A stretch of DNA of 64,000 nt from Flavobacterium foetidum (GTDB taxonomy: Bacteria > Bacteroidota > Bacteroidia > Flavobacteriales > Flavobacteriaceae), in NCBI RefSeq assembly GCF_004634245.1, contig NZ_SJTF01000017.1, forward strand, positions 1 to 64,000, given 5' to 3'. Below are positions 34,463 through 43,005 of this stretch, one piece after another. Below the pieces are notes generated by a model that saw nothing but the letters and a program-made list of their open reading frames with translations, ran no database searches and was not told where the DNA came from. Every line of letters starts with the position of its first letter. The stretch's first letter is position 1. A program made the position numbers and the translations under genes.

Positions 34463-35543
34463 TTAATATGCTTTTAAATTCTTCTGAAGTTGGTAATTTA
34501 CCTTCTAACTCTTTTGGTAATTCTTTACTTAAAGTGTATTGTGAAACACCAATAGGTTTGTTTACAGTTTTTAAAGCATATTCTACTTCTAAATGATTTT
34601 TTTCAGGAACTAATAAAATGCCTATAGATGGTTTGTCATCTTCTTGTTTAAGTTGTTCATCGATTAATTGAAGGTAAAAATCTAATTTTCCAACAAATTC
34701 CGGTTCAAATTCAACTATTTTTAATTCAACAGCAACTAAACATTTTAAGATTCTGTGATAAAAAAGCAAATCTATATAATAATCTTTATCACCTAATGAT
34801 AATCGATATTGATTTCCGATAAAACAAAAACCATAACCAAGCTCTAACATTAATCTTTTGACCTTTTCGACCATTGAGTTTTCTAATTCTCTTTCGGTAA
34901 TGGGTTTGTTTATGTCTAAGAAATCTAAACTGTAAACACTTTTAATGCTTTCCCTCGCCTGTTCCTGAAAATGTTCTGGTAAAGCTTTTGCAAAATTATG
35001 CTGAGATGGTTTTGATGTATAATGCTCGTAAGCATTTGCTTTTATTTGATGTAATAAAACTGTGTTACTATATCTGTTTTTAATTGTCTGTTCCAAATAA
35101 AATACACGAGCTTTGATATCTTTTACTTTCTGGAGAATAGTAATATTATGCTTCCAAGGTGTATTTAAAACCAATTTTTTTACATATTCCAAATGTGAAA
35201 CCAGCGGTTTCACATTTGTATTTTCTAAATGTGAATCAAGCTGGTTCACATTTGAATATTCGGAAACTAATTGCTTCATAAATTGGAGATTTCGGGGTGA
35301 CCAACTCACTCCCTCACCAATTAAGTGTGGTAAATCTCGGCTCAATAATAAAATAACCGATTTTCCCCAACCAAATTCCTCTTGTTTTTTAATAATTAAT
35401 TCGCCAATATTCCAATACAACTGATTTGAAATAGTTTGCACCGATTGAATCGCTTGTACCCGATGTTGCTGAACTGCGGTAGCTACATCCGAAAGAAATT
35501 CGTTGTAAGCGTCTGGCGAGATATCTTTATTCAACTGGGGCAT
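34455..35543 (-). CDS. DUF1016 (YhcG-like) PD-(D/E)xK nuclease, first copy
   Basis: 362 residues. N-terminal DUF1016 helical domain (~10-95: 'QTISNQLYWNIGELIIKKQ', 'GWGKSVILLLSRDL', 'GVSWSPRNLQFMKQL') and a C-terminal PD-(D/E)xK nuclease domain with Asp258, Glu273 and Lys275 ('YYIDLLFYHR', 'AVELK'). Between them a 10-residue peptide occurs twice (NVNQLDSHLE, residues 98-107; NVKPLVSHLE, 110-119), each encoded by a 27-bp DNA palindrome. Such proteins are associated with phage, transposon or recombination contexts, but their role is unsettled. It sits inside the heme operon between hemC and hemD and overlaps hemD. Confidence 0.85.
   Translation of the reverse strand: MPQLNKDISPDAYNEFLSDVATAVQQHRVQAIQSVQTISNQLYWNIGELIIKKQEEFGWGKSVILLLSRDLPHLIGEGVSWSPRNLQFMKQLVSEYSNVNQLDSHLENTNVKPLVSHLEYVKKLVLNTPWKHNITILQKVKDIKARVFYLEQTIKNRYSNTVLLHQIKANAYEHYTSKPSQHNFAKALPEHFQEQARESIKSVYSLDFLDINKPITERELENSMVEKVKRLMLELGYGFCFIGNQYRLSLGDKDYYIDLLFYHRILKCLVAVELKIVEFEPEFVGKLDFYLQLIDEQLKQEDDKPSIGILLVPEKNHLEVEYALKTVNKPIGVSQYTLSKELPKELEGKLPTSEEFKSILNE
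35191..35253. repeat. Two in-frame 27-bp palindromes within DUF1016 gene 1
   Basis: 35191-35217: arms AAATGTGAAACC/GGTTTCACATTT, loop AGC, perfect. 35227-35253: arms AAATGTGAATCA/TGGTTCACATTT, loop AGC, one mismatch. Spacing 36 bases, so frame is kept. Confidence 0.9.
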
Positions 35544-35591
35544 AACTGTTTCAACTACTGATTGAACTTGATTTTAAAATTTAAAAGTACT

Positions 35592-36515
35592 TTATTTTTT
35601 CAAGGATTCTTTAATCTGCTTCATTAATTCCGTTCCGCCATTATTCAAAATCTCCTGTGCAGAGTTGAAACCTAGTTTTTTCCATTCTGAAATATCAACC
35701 GTTTTGTCGATTTCAATTTTTTGTTTCCCATCGATAGAAAGTAAAACACCTTGAAAATGAAGTGTGTCTTCATCTTCATTATACGTTACTAAAGCTCCAA
35801 TTGGGGCAGTACATCCACCTTCAAGCGTTCTTAAAAATTGGCGTTCGATATAGGTACATATTTCAGTTTCAATATCATTCAACTGAGAAAGTGCGTCAAG
35901 TGTATAATTATCATTTTCCATTGCCACCACAAGCATTGCGCCTTGTGCCGGTGCCGGAATCATCCAGTCTAAGTTGATGTAATTTTCAGGTTTTAAGTTG
36001 ATTCGCTCCAAACCTGCAGCAGCAAAAACAGCCCCATCCCAATCATTGTCCTGAAGTTTTTGCATGCGGGTGTTTACGTTTCCGCGTAAATCCACTACAG
36101 TATGATTAGGGTGTTTATTGAACCATTGCGCCTGACGACGTAAACTTCCCGTCGCAATGGTACTTGGATTTGTAAAATCGGGATTTCCTTTATGAACCAA
36201 AATATCCAAAACATTGGCTCTTGGCAAAACAGCTCCCTGAACAATTCCTTTTGGCAAAGCAGTCGGAACATCTTTCATAGAATGCACAGCAATATCAACA
36301 TCGCCATTAATCATCGCGATGTCAAGCGTTTTGGTGAAAATTCCAGTGATTCCTAATTCGTAAAGTGGCTTATCCAGAATAATATCACCTTGAGATTTTA
36401 CCGCAACAATCGAAGTTTTATAACCTAAATCGTTTAGTTTTTTTTCTACTGTGTGTGCTTGCCAAAGTGCTAATTCGCTATCGCGTGTTCCAATTCTGAT
36501 TGTTTTTTCTGCCAT
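35592..36515 (-). CDS. hemC: Hydroxymethylbilane synthase (porphobilinogen deaminase)
   Basis: 307-residue enzyme polymerising four porphobilinogens. Motifs: 'IRIGTRDSELALWQAHTVEKKL', 'HSMKDVPTALPKGI', 'TGSLRRQAQW', 'DLRGNVNTRMQKL', 'AAAGLERI', and the dipyrromethane cofactor Cys in 'LEGGCTAPIGAL'. It follows hemA on the minus strand after a 267-base gap full of tandem palindromic repeats; the DUF1016 gene comes next. Confidence 0.96.
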   Translation of the reverse strand: MAEKTIRIGTRDSELALWQAHTVEKKLNDLGYKTSIVAVKSQGDIILDKPLYELGITGIFTKTLDIAMINGDVDIAVHSMKDVPTALPKGIVQGAVLPRANVLDILVHKGNPDFTNPSTIATGSLRRQAQWFNKHPNHTVVDLRGNVNTRMQKLQDNDWDGAVFAAAGLERINLKPENYINLDWMIPAPAQGAMLVVAMENDNYTLDALSQLNDIETEICTYIERQFLRTLEGGCTAPIGALVTYNEDEDTLHFQGVLLSIDGKQKIEIDKTVDISEWKKLGFNSAQEILNNGGTELMKQIKESLKK

Positions 36516-36528
36516 TTTTTGTTTTTTG

Positions 36529-36771
36529 AACCATATAAGTTATATAAGTAAATTTAAGCAGTTTGGGTAAAACAGAATTTAAATAATCTGATATAACTTT
36601 GTTTTTGAACCATATAAGTTATATAAGTAAATTTAAGCAGTTTGTGTAAAACAGAATTTAAATAATCTGATATAACTTTATTTTTGAACCATATAAGTTA
36701 TATAAGTAAATTTAAGCAGTTTGTGTAAAACAGCAGTTTATATTAAATGAACTTATATAACTTATATGGTT
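36529..36771. repeat. Tandem palindromic repeat, three units (79-bp period)
   Basis: Units begin at 36529, 36608 and 36687 with AACCATATAAGTTATATAAG. The third closes with the perfect inverse, CTTATATAACTTATATGGTT at 36752-36771; units 1 and 2 end in a decayed arm (TGATATAACTTT). The array fills the gap between hemA and hemC. A further copy surrounds the element at 51841. Confidence 0.88.
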
Positions 36772-36782
36772 TAAAAATTTAT

Positions 36783-38033
36783 TTAAGATGCTTTTATTTT
36801 GAAGACTTTCTCGATCCATTCGATGCTTTCATCGACCATGGTGTCGTCGTCTTTTAAATGATTTGCAAAATGCGTAGTGATTTTCTGGATGATACGGTTA
36901 CTGATGATTTCAGCTTGTGCCTCGTTGAAATCAGCGATTTTTTTGCTTTGAAAATCCAATTCTGAAGCTTTAATTGCGTTTAACTTTTCTTTTAAAGCAT
37001 TAATAGTTGGAGCGAACTTTCTTCCTTTCATCCAAGTAACAAATTCTTCTTTGATTTCTTCAATAATTGCTTCGGCAGCCGGAATGTGTAATTTTCTGTT
37101 TTCCAGAGTTTCATCTGTCAATTGAGACAAATAATCCATGTGGATTAAAGTTACACCTTCTAATTCCTCTACATTTTCATTAACGTTTTTAGGAATAGAC
37201 AAGTCCAGAATCAACAAAGGTTTTTTAAGATTCAAAATTGCTTTGTCAACCGTTGGGTTTTGCGCGCCGGTTGCTACAACCACAACATCAGCTTTTTGAA
37301 GTTCTAAATGCAATTCAGAATAATCTTTAACAATCAAATTTAGTTTTCCGGCCAATTTCTCAGCTTTATCTTTAGTTCGGTTGATTAAAGTAATATGTTC
37401 GTTTTTAGTATGTTTTACTAAATTTTCGCACGTATTTCTTCCGATTTTTCCAGTTCCGAAAAGTAAAATGTTTTTGTTGCTAATATCCTCAACGTTTTTA
37501 AGGATGTATTGTACAGAAGCAAAAGAAACCGATGTAGCACCAGAACTAATTTCTGTTTCTGTTTTAATTCTTTTACTTGCCTGAATTACCGCATTTACCA
37601 ATCTTTCCATAAAAGCATTCGCTAATCCTAAAGATTTTGAATGAATAAAAGACGTTTTTATTTGAGATATAATTTCGAAGTCGCCCAAAATCTGACTATC
37701 TAAACCAGTTCCTACGCGAAATAAGTGATTGATGGCTTCTTGATTTTTGTAAACGAAACCTACTTTTTGAAAAGCGTCTACAGAACCGTTACTGTTGTCG
37801 CAGATAAGTTTTATTAATTGAAATGGATGTTCAGCAAAACCGTAGATTTCGGTTCTGTTGCAAGTTGAAGTAACTATTAAGCTTTCTATTCCTTCGTTTT
37901 TAGCCTGTTCCAGCAATCGCGTTTTCGCAACAGCATCCAAACTAAATTGACCTCTGACCTCAGCATCAGCTTTTTTATAACTCAGACCAACTGAGTAAAA
38001 ATAAAGGTGTTTCGGTACGTTATTGTTTTCCAT
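36783..38033 (-). CDS. hemA: Glutamyl-tRNA reductase
   Basis: 416-residue first enzyme of C5-pathway heme synthesis; reduces glutamyl-tRNA to glutamate-1-semialdehyde. Features: 'YSVGLSYKKADAEVRGQFSL', catalytic Cys in 'IVTSTCNRTEIYGF', 'HLFRVGTGLDSQILGDFEIISQIK', the NADPH-binding 'NILLFGTGKIGRNTCENLVKH', 'VVVATGAQNPTVD' and the C-terminal dimerisation domain. ATG 38060 would add nine residues; a promoter element at 38058-38065 overlaps it, so I start at MENNNVPKH. It heads the row hemA-hemC-(DUF1016)-hemD-hemE. Confidence 0.95.
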   Translation of the reverse strand: MENNNVPKHLYFYSVGLSYKKADAEVRGQFSLDAVAKTRLLEQAKNEGIESLIVTSTCNRTEIYGFAEHPFQLIKLICDNSNGSVDAFQKVGFVYKNQEAINHLFRVGTGLDSQILGDFEIISQIKTSFIHSKSLGLANAFMERLVNAVIQASKRIKTETEISSGATSVSFASVQYILKNVEDISNKNILLFGTGKIGRNTCENLVKHTKNEHITLINRTKDKAEKLAGKLNLIVKDYSELHLELQKADVVVVATGAQNPTVDKAILNLKKPLLILDLSIPKNVNENVEELEGVTLIHMDYLSQLTDETLENRKLHIPAAEAIIEEIKEEFVTWMKGRKFAPTINALKEKLNAIKASELDFQSKKIADFNEAQAEIISNRIIQKITTHFANHLKDDDTMVDESIEWIEKVFKIKAS

Positions 38034-38057
38034 AAATTCACTTTCATAAAAGTGCAA

Positions 38058-38065
38058 CAAAATTA
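38058..38065 (-). promoter_or_regulatory. Promoter -7 element of the hemACDE row
   Basis: TAATTTTG on the minus strand, 24 bases upstream of the chosen hemA start. The rest of the 38061-38392 gap holds no gene or repeat that I can see. Confidence 0.45.
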
Positions 38066-38392
38066 TTACTATAGCATTGATAAAAATAACGCTAAAAGTA
38101 CTTTTTATGTCGCTGTATGTTTTTTTGATTCTAAACTGGTCTTTTTATTTAGAAATCAGCACTTTTATAGCAAAATCAAGTCGTTTGAAACGTTTTGTTT
38201 AGAGTCATTCTAAATAAATGAGAGCAAAAAGATAAAATTTATCTGAAAAAAAATATCGCTGAGGGTTCAAAAATTTAAAGCACAATTTTTCAAATTATTT
38301 ACTATTCGATTGGCGTTATTTTTATTCTAAAATTGAATTGAATAAAAAGCGCCATCTTAAAAATTTAAAATAGCGCTTCAAGTAAAAACAAA

Positions 38393-38980
38393 TTATTTTT
38401 GAACAATTGGAGTCCTTAACGACTCTAAAACAGCAACGATGTCTGTATAAAGTTCTGTGTTAGAAGCAACACCGTTTGCATTTGCAGCGGCGCCAACATA
38501 TCCCACAAATTTTGTGTAATCTGCATTGCTTGATTTTGTCCCCATTCGAGGATTTCTCGCCGGATCGTGCGCGGCCGACATGTTCAAGCCTGAATAAGTG
38601 TTTACAGCATTTTTTCCTCCCGTGTTAAAAGAGAAAAAATCAGTAAGGTTATCTGATAATTTGGCAATATTGGTTGCCTGTGTGTTTCCTGTTTCTGCCA
38701 AAAGAGGAGCAAAGTGCGCCTGTAAATTGCCTGAAGCATTAGACTGGATATCTGCTACAATTAATCCTATAGTAGAATTTACAACCTTACGAAAGCTTAA
38801 ACGGCCTTTCTCAATCATCTGTCCCGAATTATCTGGGTCCGAAACCATAACAGAACCGCCCAATCTCTCATAGATAGTTGCTTTTTCTGCTGGAGTTTTA
38901 TCATCGTCGTTGCTGCAAGAAGTTAATGCCGCCGATGCAATAATTAATGCGCCAAGTGTAATTTTAGAAAAATTTTTCAT
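38393..38980 (-). CDS. Truncated-hemoglobin-like lipoprotein
   Basis: 195 residues. Lipobox signal 'MKNFSKITLGALIIASAALTSC' (Cys22) and an Asp-rich linker, then a region resembling group I truncated globin: 'IYERLGGSVMV' at the start, 'LTDFFSFNTGGKNAVNTYSGLNMSAAHDPARNPRM' where the His of 'AAHD' aligns with the proximal heme ligand, and 'FVGYVGAAANANGV...ELYTDIVAVLESLRTPIV' as the last helices. An exported or outer-membrane heme protein is the likely meaning; globin assignment is by eye. A membrane protein gene lies 16 bases upstream on the same strand. Confidence 0.65.
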   Translation of the reverse strand: MKNFSKITLGALIIASAALTSCSNDDDKTPAEKATIYERLGGSVMVSDPDNSGQMIEKGRLSFRKVVNSTIGLIVADIQSNASGNLQAHFAPLLAETGNTQATNIAKLSDNLTDFFSFNTGGKNAVNTYSGLNMSAAHDPARNPRMGTKSSNADYTKFVGYVGAAANANGVASNTELYTDIVAVLESLRTPIVQK

Positions 38981-38996
38981 AATAAATATTTAAAGG

Positions 38997-39431
38997 TTAA
39001 TTAAAAAACTGATTGATTTTTTTTGACAATTTGTAACTGTAACTATTCTGGTCTACTGGACAAACTTCCTTATTTGCCAGACCAGCAGGAAGAATATAAC
39101 GTTGAGCATCATAATCGCCTTTGCTCATCAATTCGTCAAATACTTTTTTAGAATTGGTAATCTTATTGTTATGAAAATAGACTACAACATTCCTTTTTAC
39201 GATTATAGAATCGGTAGTTAATCCTTTTATGGACCTCAAATCTGAACAAATCTTTTTTGCGTACGCAGAATCTATGTTTTCTTGAAAATCAATCCTGCTT
39301 ACTTGAAGATTCGGACTTTCATAAACGGCTGGTTTTGCTGTAATAATGTGGAATATCAAAATGGCGAAAAACAACACACCGGTTATTACAACCGCCCAAA
39401 GCCCCTTTTTTACTGTTTTGTTAATTTTCAT
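38997..39431 (-). CDS. Unknown membrane-anchored protein
   Basis: 144 residues. One N-terminal transmembrane helix (GLWAVVITGVLFFAILIFHII) and a periplasmic domain of ~110 residues with 'VSRIDFQENIDSAYAKKICSDLRSIKGL' and 'VVYFHNNKITNSKKVFDELMSKG', which faintly recalls a heavy-metal-associated fold without its CxxC motif. Not recognised. It is followed 16 bases later by the globin-like lipoprotein, so a joint function is plausible. Confidence 0.65.
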   Translation of the reverse strand: MKINKTVKKGLWAVVITGVLFFAILIFHIITAKPAVYESPNLQVSRIDFQENIDSAYAKKICSDLRSIKGLTTDSIIVKRNVVVYFHNNKITNSKKVFDELMSKGDYDAQRYILPAGLANKEVCPVDQNSYSYKLSKKINQFFN

Positions 39432-39673
39432 AAAAAGCATTTATTTAATTGTTGATTTAGTTTTTTAGGAATCATTTACGTGAAGTTTTTGTAATTGGTT
39501 TTATTAAACGGCAACAAATCCTCAATTTAGAACAATTAAAAATAATGTAAGAAATAATTGATGTTTGTTTTTAGGAGCATTCAAGGAGAAAAATCAGTAA
39601 ATTATCAGTATATAAAAAAGAGTGATGTCAAGAGTCTATGAAGGATTTGAGTCGAAAAACAGAGAATAGGACT

Positions 39674-39701
39674 TTGAAAGAATAAAGAAATTATAAATTT
39701 G
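39674..39701 (+). promoter_or_regulatory. Promoter of the AraC-type regulator
   Basis: TTG (39674-39676), 17 bases, TAAATTTG (39694-39701), ~97 bases before the start. The remainder of the 39432-39798 gap has no gene or repeat that I can see. Confidence 0.6.
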
Positions 39702-39798
39702 GAAGCAAGTAAACGATAAACCCATCAAAAAGATTTAATTTTGAAAACCCAAATTATCGTTTCAATAAAATCAGTTACAACTTGAATAAGGAATCAAA

Positions 39799-40665
39799 AT
39801 GGAGGAAGAAATAAAAATTGAAGACGACTTTACGCTAATCAGGTTTCAGAACGATAGCTCAGAGCCTTTTTTTGCGCAGCATGAAATAGGTACGGGACTA
39901 ATTCAGTTTCACTTCGGGATAAAAGGAAATGCCAAATTTTTATTCAATCAAGGCAATTATGCTTTGGAACTGAAAGAAGAAAAATCGTTGCTTTTGTACA
40001 ATCCGCAGAAAGAATTGCCTCTTAATCTGGAATTGGCTCCAAATTCTTGGGTGATTTCTGTAATTGTTTCCATCAAGAAATTTCACGCCTTATTTTCTGC
40101 CGAAGCCGATTATATCACTTTTTTAAGTCCAGATAATAAGGATAAAAAATATTATAACGAAGGAAATATCAGTCCGTCGATGGCGATAGTTTTGAGTCAG
40201 TTGTTTCATTACAATCTTCATCCATCGATAAAAAACCTTTATTATAAAGGAAAAGGATACGAATTGTTGAGTTTGTATTTCAACAGAACCGAAGACCCAA
40301 ACGCAGAACAATGTCCGTTTCTGATTGATGAAGAAAACGTTCTGAAAATCCGAAAAGCCAAAGAAATCGTAATTGCTAATATGGCAGAGCCTCCGGGATT
40401 GCAGGAATTGGCAGATGAAATTGGTCTGAATTTGAAAAAACTCAAAATGGGTTTCAAACAAATTTACGGCGATACGGTTTATGGTTTTCTTTTTGATTAT
40501 AAAATGGATTTCGCTAGAAAACTTTTAGACAGCGGTTCTTATAATGTAAACGAAGTAGGATTGAAGATTGGTTATAGCACGGGAAGTCATTTTATAGCGG
40601 CCTTCAAAAAGAAATTCGGAACAACACCTAAAAAATATTTGATGTCGATTAATGCTAATGTTTAA
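39799..40665 (+). CDS. AraC family transcriptional regulator
   Basis: 288 residues. The C-terminal ~100 residues are a typical double helix-turn-helix AraC domain ('LQELADEIGLNLKKLKMGFKQIYGDTVYGFLFDYKMDFARKLL', 'NEVGLKIGYSTGSHFIAAFKKKFGTTPKKYL'). The N-terminal half is a cupin-like sensing region ('IEDDFTLIRFQND', 'LIQFHFGIKGNAKFLFNQGNY'). Similar regulators control iron or siderophore genes; here it lies between the globin-like pair and the second DUF1016 gene, which starts 14 bases after its stop, with hemH next. A link to heme or iron control is inference. Confidence 0.88.
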   Translation: MEEEIKIEDDFTLIRFQNDSSEPFFAQHEIGTGLIQFHFGIKGNAKFLFNQGNYALELKEEKSLLLYNPQKELPLNLELAPNSWVISVIVSIKKFHALFSAEADYITFLSPDNKDKKYYNEGNISPSMAIVLSQLFHYNLHPSIKNLYYKGKGYELLSLYFNRTEDPNAEQCPFLIDEENVLKIRKAKEIVIANMAEPPGLQELADEIGLNLKKLKMGFKQIYGDTVYGFLFDYKMDFARKLLDSGSYNVNEVGLKIGYSTGSHFIAAFKKKFGTTPKKYLMSINANV

Positions 40666-40679
40666 TTGAGAATGAGAAT

Positions 40680-41780
40680 ATGACGATTGAAAATACACAT
40701 TTGCAAACTATAAAAGAATTAAAATCGGCTATTTTAGCGAGCAGATATCGTGTTGCTGTTTTGGCGAATAAAGAAATGCTAGGGCTGTATTTTGCGGTTG
40801 GAAAGCTTATTTCGGAAAAAACACAACAAGAAAAATGGGGAGCGAAAGTTCTCGAAATTTTATCGAACGATTTGCAAAATGAATTACCAGGATTAAGAGG
40901 CTTTTCGGCATCTAATATTAAGAAAATGAGGATTTTTTACGAAACCTGGGAAGATTGTTTTACAATTGGTTCGTTACCATCGAACCAATTTGGTGAAGCA
41001 CAAAATTCTGAAAATCAAATAATTGTAATTGGTTCGATGGTGTCGAACCAATTTGCGATTGAGTTTCAAAAAGTTGGATTCTCACACCATTTCGAGATAT
41101 CATCAAAAACAAAAAAACTAGAAGAACGTATTTTTTATATTCAGAAAATAGCCTCTGAATTTTGGAGTATTACAACTTTAAGACATCATTTAAAATCCAA
41201 TTTATTCAGGCAACAGGGTACTTTGCCTAATAATTTTGCCAAAGTAATTACACAAGATGATTTACGAGCTAAGGCTTTAATGGCTTTTAAAGATGAATAT
41301 TTATTAGATTTTATCAATATAGAAGACCCCGAAGAGGAAAATGAAAGATTAATTGAGAATGAGATTGTTAGAAACATCAAAAAGTTTTTACTTTCTTTAG
41401 GGACCGACTTTGCTTTTATTGCCAATCAGTATCGATTCATTTTAGATGATACAGAATATTTTGTTGATTTACTTTTTTACAATCGAAAAATGCAATGTTT
41501 AGTGGTTTTTGATTTAAAAAAGGGAAAATTTATTCCAGAGTATTTAGGTAAAATGAATTTTTATCTTTCAGCATTAGACGAAATGGTCAAATTGCCTCAT
41601 GAAAATCCTTCAGTAGGAATTATCCTTTGTAAAGAGAAAAACAATAAAGTTGTGGAGTTTTCTTTTCGTGATGTTAATAAAGCAATGGGGGTTTCAACTT
41701 ATAAAACAGCAAATGAATTGCCAAAAGAATATAAAGGATTACTGCCAGATGCAGAAATGCTTAAAAAATTGATGGATTAA
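40680..41780 (+). CDS. DUF1016 (YhcG-like) PD-(D/E)xK nuclease, second copy
   Basis: 366 residues, same two-domain layout as the protein at 34455-35543: N-terminal DUF1016 helices ('AVLANKEMLGLYFAVGKLIS', 'GLRGFSASNIKKMRIFY') and C-terminal nuclease with Asp263, Asp278, Lys280 ('YFVDLLFYNR', 'VFDLK'). The acidic residue before xK is Asp, not Glu. Between the domains IGSLPSNQF (96-104) and IGSMVSNQF (117-125) are encoded by two 27-bp palindromes. Cotranscribed with the AraC-type regulator. Overall identity to the first copy is modest, so these are diverged paralogues or separate acquisitions. Confidence 0.85.
   Translation: MTIENTHLQTIKELKSAILASRYRVAVLANKEMLGLYFAVGKLISEKTQQEKWGAKVLEILSNDLQNELPGLRGFSASNIKKMRIFYETWEDCFTIGSLPSNQFGEAQNSENQIIVIGSMVSNQFAIEFQKVGFSHHFEISSKTKKLEERIFYIQKIASEFWSITTLRHHLKSNLFRQQGTLPNNFAKVITQDDLRAKALMAFKDEYLLDFINIEDPEEENERLIENEIVRNIKKFLLSLGTDFAFIANQYRFILDDTEYFVDLLFYNRKMQCLVVFDLKKGKFIPEYLGKMNFYLSALDEMVKLPHENPSVGIILCKEKNNKVVEFSFRDVNKAMGVSTYKTANELPKEYKGLLPDAEMLKKLMD
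40964..41053. repeat. Two in-frame 27-bp palindromes within DUF1016 gene 2
   Basis: 40964-40990 and 41027-41053: arms AATTGGTTCG/CGAACCAATT, 7-base loops TTACCAT and ATGGTGT. The second is nearly the reverse complement of the first (25 of 27 positions). Spacing 63 bases keeps frame. Confidence 0.9.
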
Positions 41781-41853
41781 GAAGCATCACTTTTATAAAT
41801 AACAACATAATTAAAAAGTAATAATTATCATATTTCGAAAAAGTTACAAGTTC

Positions 41854-41861
41854 TACTTTTG
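41854..41861 (+). promoter_or_regulatory. Promoter -7 element of hemH
   Basis: TACTTTTG, 44 bases before the hemH start. No good TTG at the usual distance. Confidence 0.45.
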
Positions 41862-41905
41862 CCGAAATTTTAAAAACAAATTAAAAGCTTAAAAGCAAAA
41901 ACATA

Positions 41906-42919
41906 ATGAAAGGCGTATTATTAGTAAACTTAGGTTCTCCAGACAGTCCAACTCCAAAAGATGTAAAACCGTATTTAGATGAATTTTTAATGGATAAATA
42001 CGTGATTGACGTTCCGTATTTATTGAGAGCATTATTGGTTCGCGGCATTATTTTAAGAAAAAGACCAGAAGAATCGGCACATGCTTATTCGAAAATCTGG
42101 TGGGAAGAAGGTTCGCCATTAGTCGTTCTTTCAGAAAGAATGCAACAAAAAGTGCAGCCACTTGTAAATGTTCCTGTTTCGCTGGCAATGCGTTACGGAA
42201 GCATGACAATCGAAAAAGGACTTCAGGAATTGAGTGATAAAGGAGTTACTGATGTACTACTTTTTCCGCTATATCCGCAATATGCAATGGCTTCGACTTT
42301 GACGATTTTGGTTAAAGCAGAAGAAATTCGCAAGAAGAAGTTCCCTCACATGAAATTTACTGATGTTCCGGCATTTTATAACAAACCGGATTATATCAAA
42401 AACTTAGCAGATTCTATTCAGAAACATTTGGTTGGATTTGAATATGACCATTTATTGTTTTCGTATCATGGAATTCCAGAGCGTCACATCCGCAAAACCG
42501 ATGTAACAAAATCGCATTGTAAAATTGACGGTTCATGCTGTAACACACCATCTCCGGCGCATGAATTCTGTTACCGTCACCAATGTTATGAAACCACAAG
42601 ACAAGTTGTGAAATTATTAGGGCTTCCAGAAGACAAATACAGTTTAACTTTCCAGTCTCGTTTAGCAGGAGATAAATGGCTAGAGCCTTATACAGACGTT
42701 GAAATTGATAATATGCCTGCAAAAGGAATTAAAAAATTAGCAGTTGTAACGCCGGCTTTCGTATCCGATTGTTTAGAAACTTTGGAAGAAATCGCAATGC
42801 GTGCCAAAGAAGATTTTGAAGCAAATGGAGGAGAAGAATTCTTGGCAATTCCTTGCTTAAATGACGATGACGAATGGTGCCAGACGGTTTCTAATTGGAT
42901 TAATGATTGGGCTAAGTAA
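41906..42919 (+). CDS. hemH: Ferrochelatase
   Basis: 337-residue enzyme inserting Fe(II) into protoporphyrin IX, the last step of heme synthesis. Motifs: 'GVLLVNLGSPDSPTPKDVKPYLDEFLMD', 'YSKIWWEEGSPLV', 'AMRYGSMTIEKGLQELSDKGV', 'LFPLYPQYAMASTLT', the active-site His in 'LLFSYHGIPERHIRKTD', 'YSLTFQSRLAGDKWLEPYTD' and 'VVTPAFVSDCLETLEEI'. Several cysteines around residues 205-230 (CKIDGSCC..., CYRHQC) could bind an iron-sulfur cluster or metal. It is followed by hemJ. Confidence 0.96.
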   Translation: MKGVLLVNLGSPDSPTPKDVKPYLDEFLMDKYVIDVPYLLRALLVRGIILRKRPEESAHAYSKIWWEEGSPLVVLSERMQQKVQPLVNVPVSLAMRYGSMTIEKGLQELSDKGVTDVLLFPLYPQYAMASTLTILVKAEEIRKKKFPHMKFTDVPAFYNKPDYIKNLADSIQKHLVGFEYDHLLFSYHGIPERHIRKTDVTKSHCKIDGSCCNTPSPAHEFCYRHQCYETTRQVVKLLGLPEDKYSLTFQSRLAGDKWLEPYTDVEIDNMPAKGIKKLAVVTPAFVSDCLETLEEIAMRAKEDFEANGGEEFLAIPCLNDDDEWCQTVSNWINDWAK

Positions 42920-43005
42920 ATTTTAGTTTAAGGTTTAAAGTTTCAGGTTTTTCTCAAAGTTGATTAACTTGAAACCTGAAACCTGAAACCTGAAACAAAA
43001 CAACA
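42920..43005. repeat. Inverted short repeat (TTTCAGGTTT / GAAACCTGAAACCTG)
   Basis: Left part TTTAAAGTTTCAGGTTT, right part GAAACCTGAAACCTGAAACC in tandem, forming a hairpin between hemH and hemJ. The same short repeat occurs at 10512-10548. Confidence 0.65.

Noticed and set aside
34455..41780. DUF1016 genes as parts of a restriction or defence system
   Set aside because: No methyltransferase, specificity subunit or other defence gene is adjacent; neighbours are heme genes.
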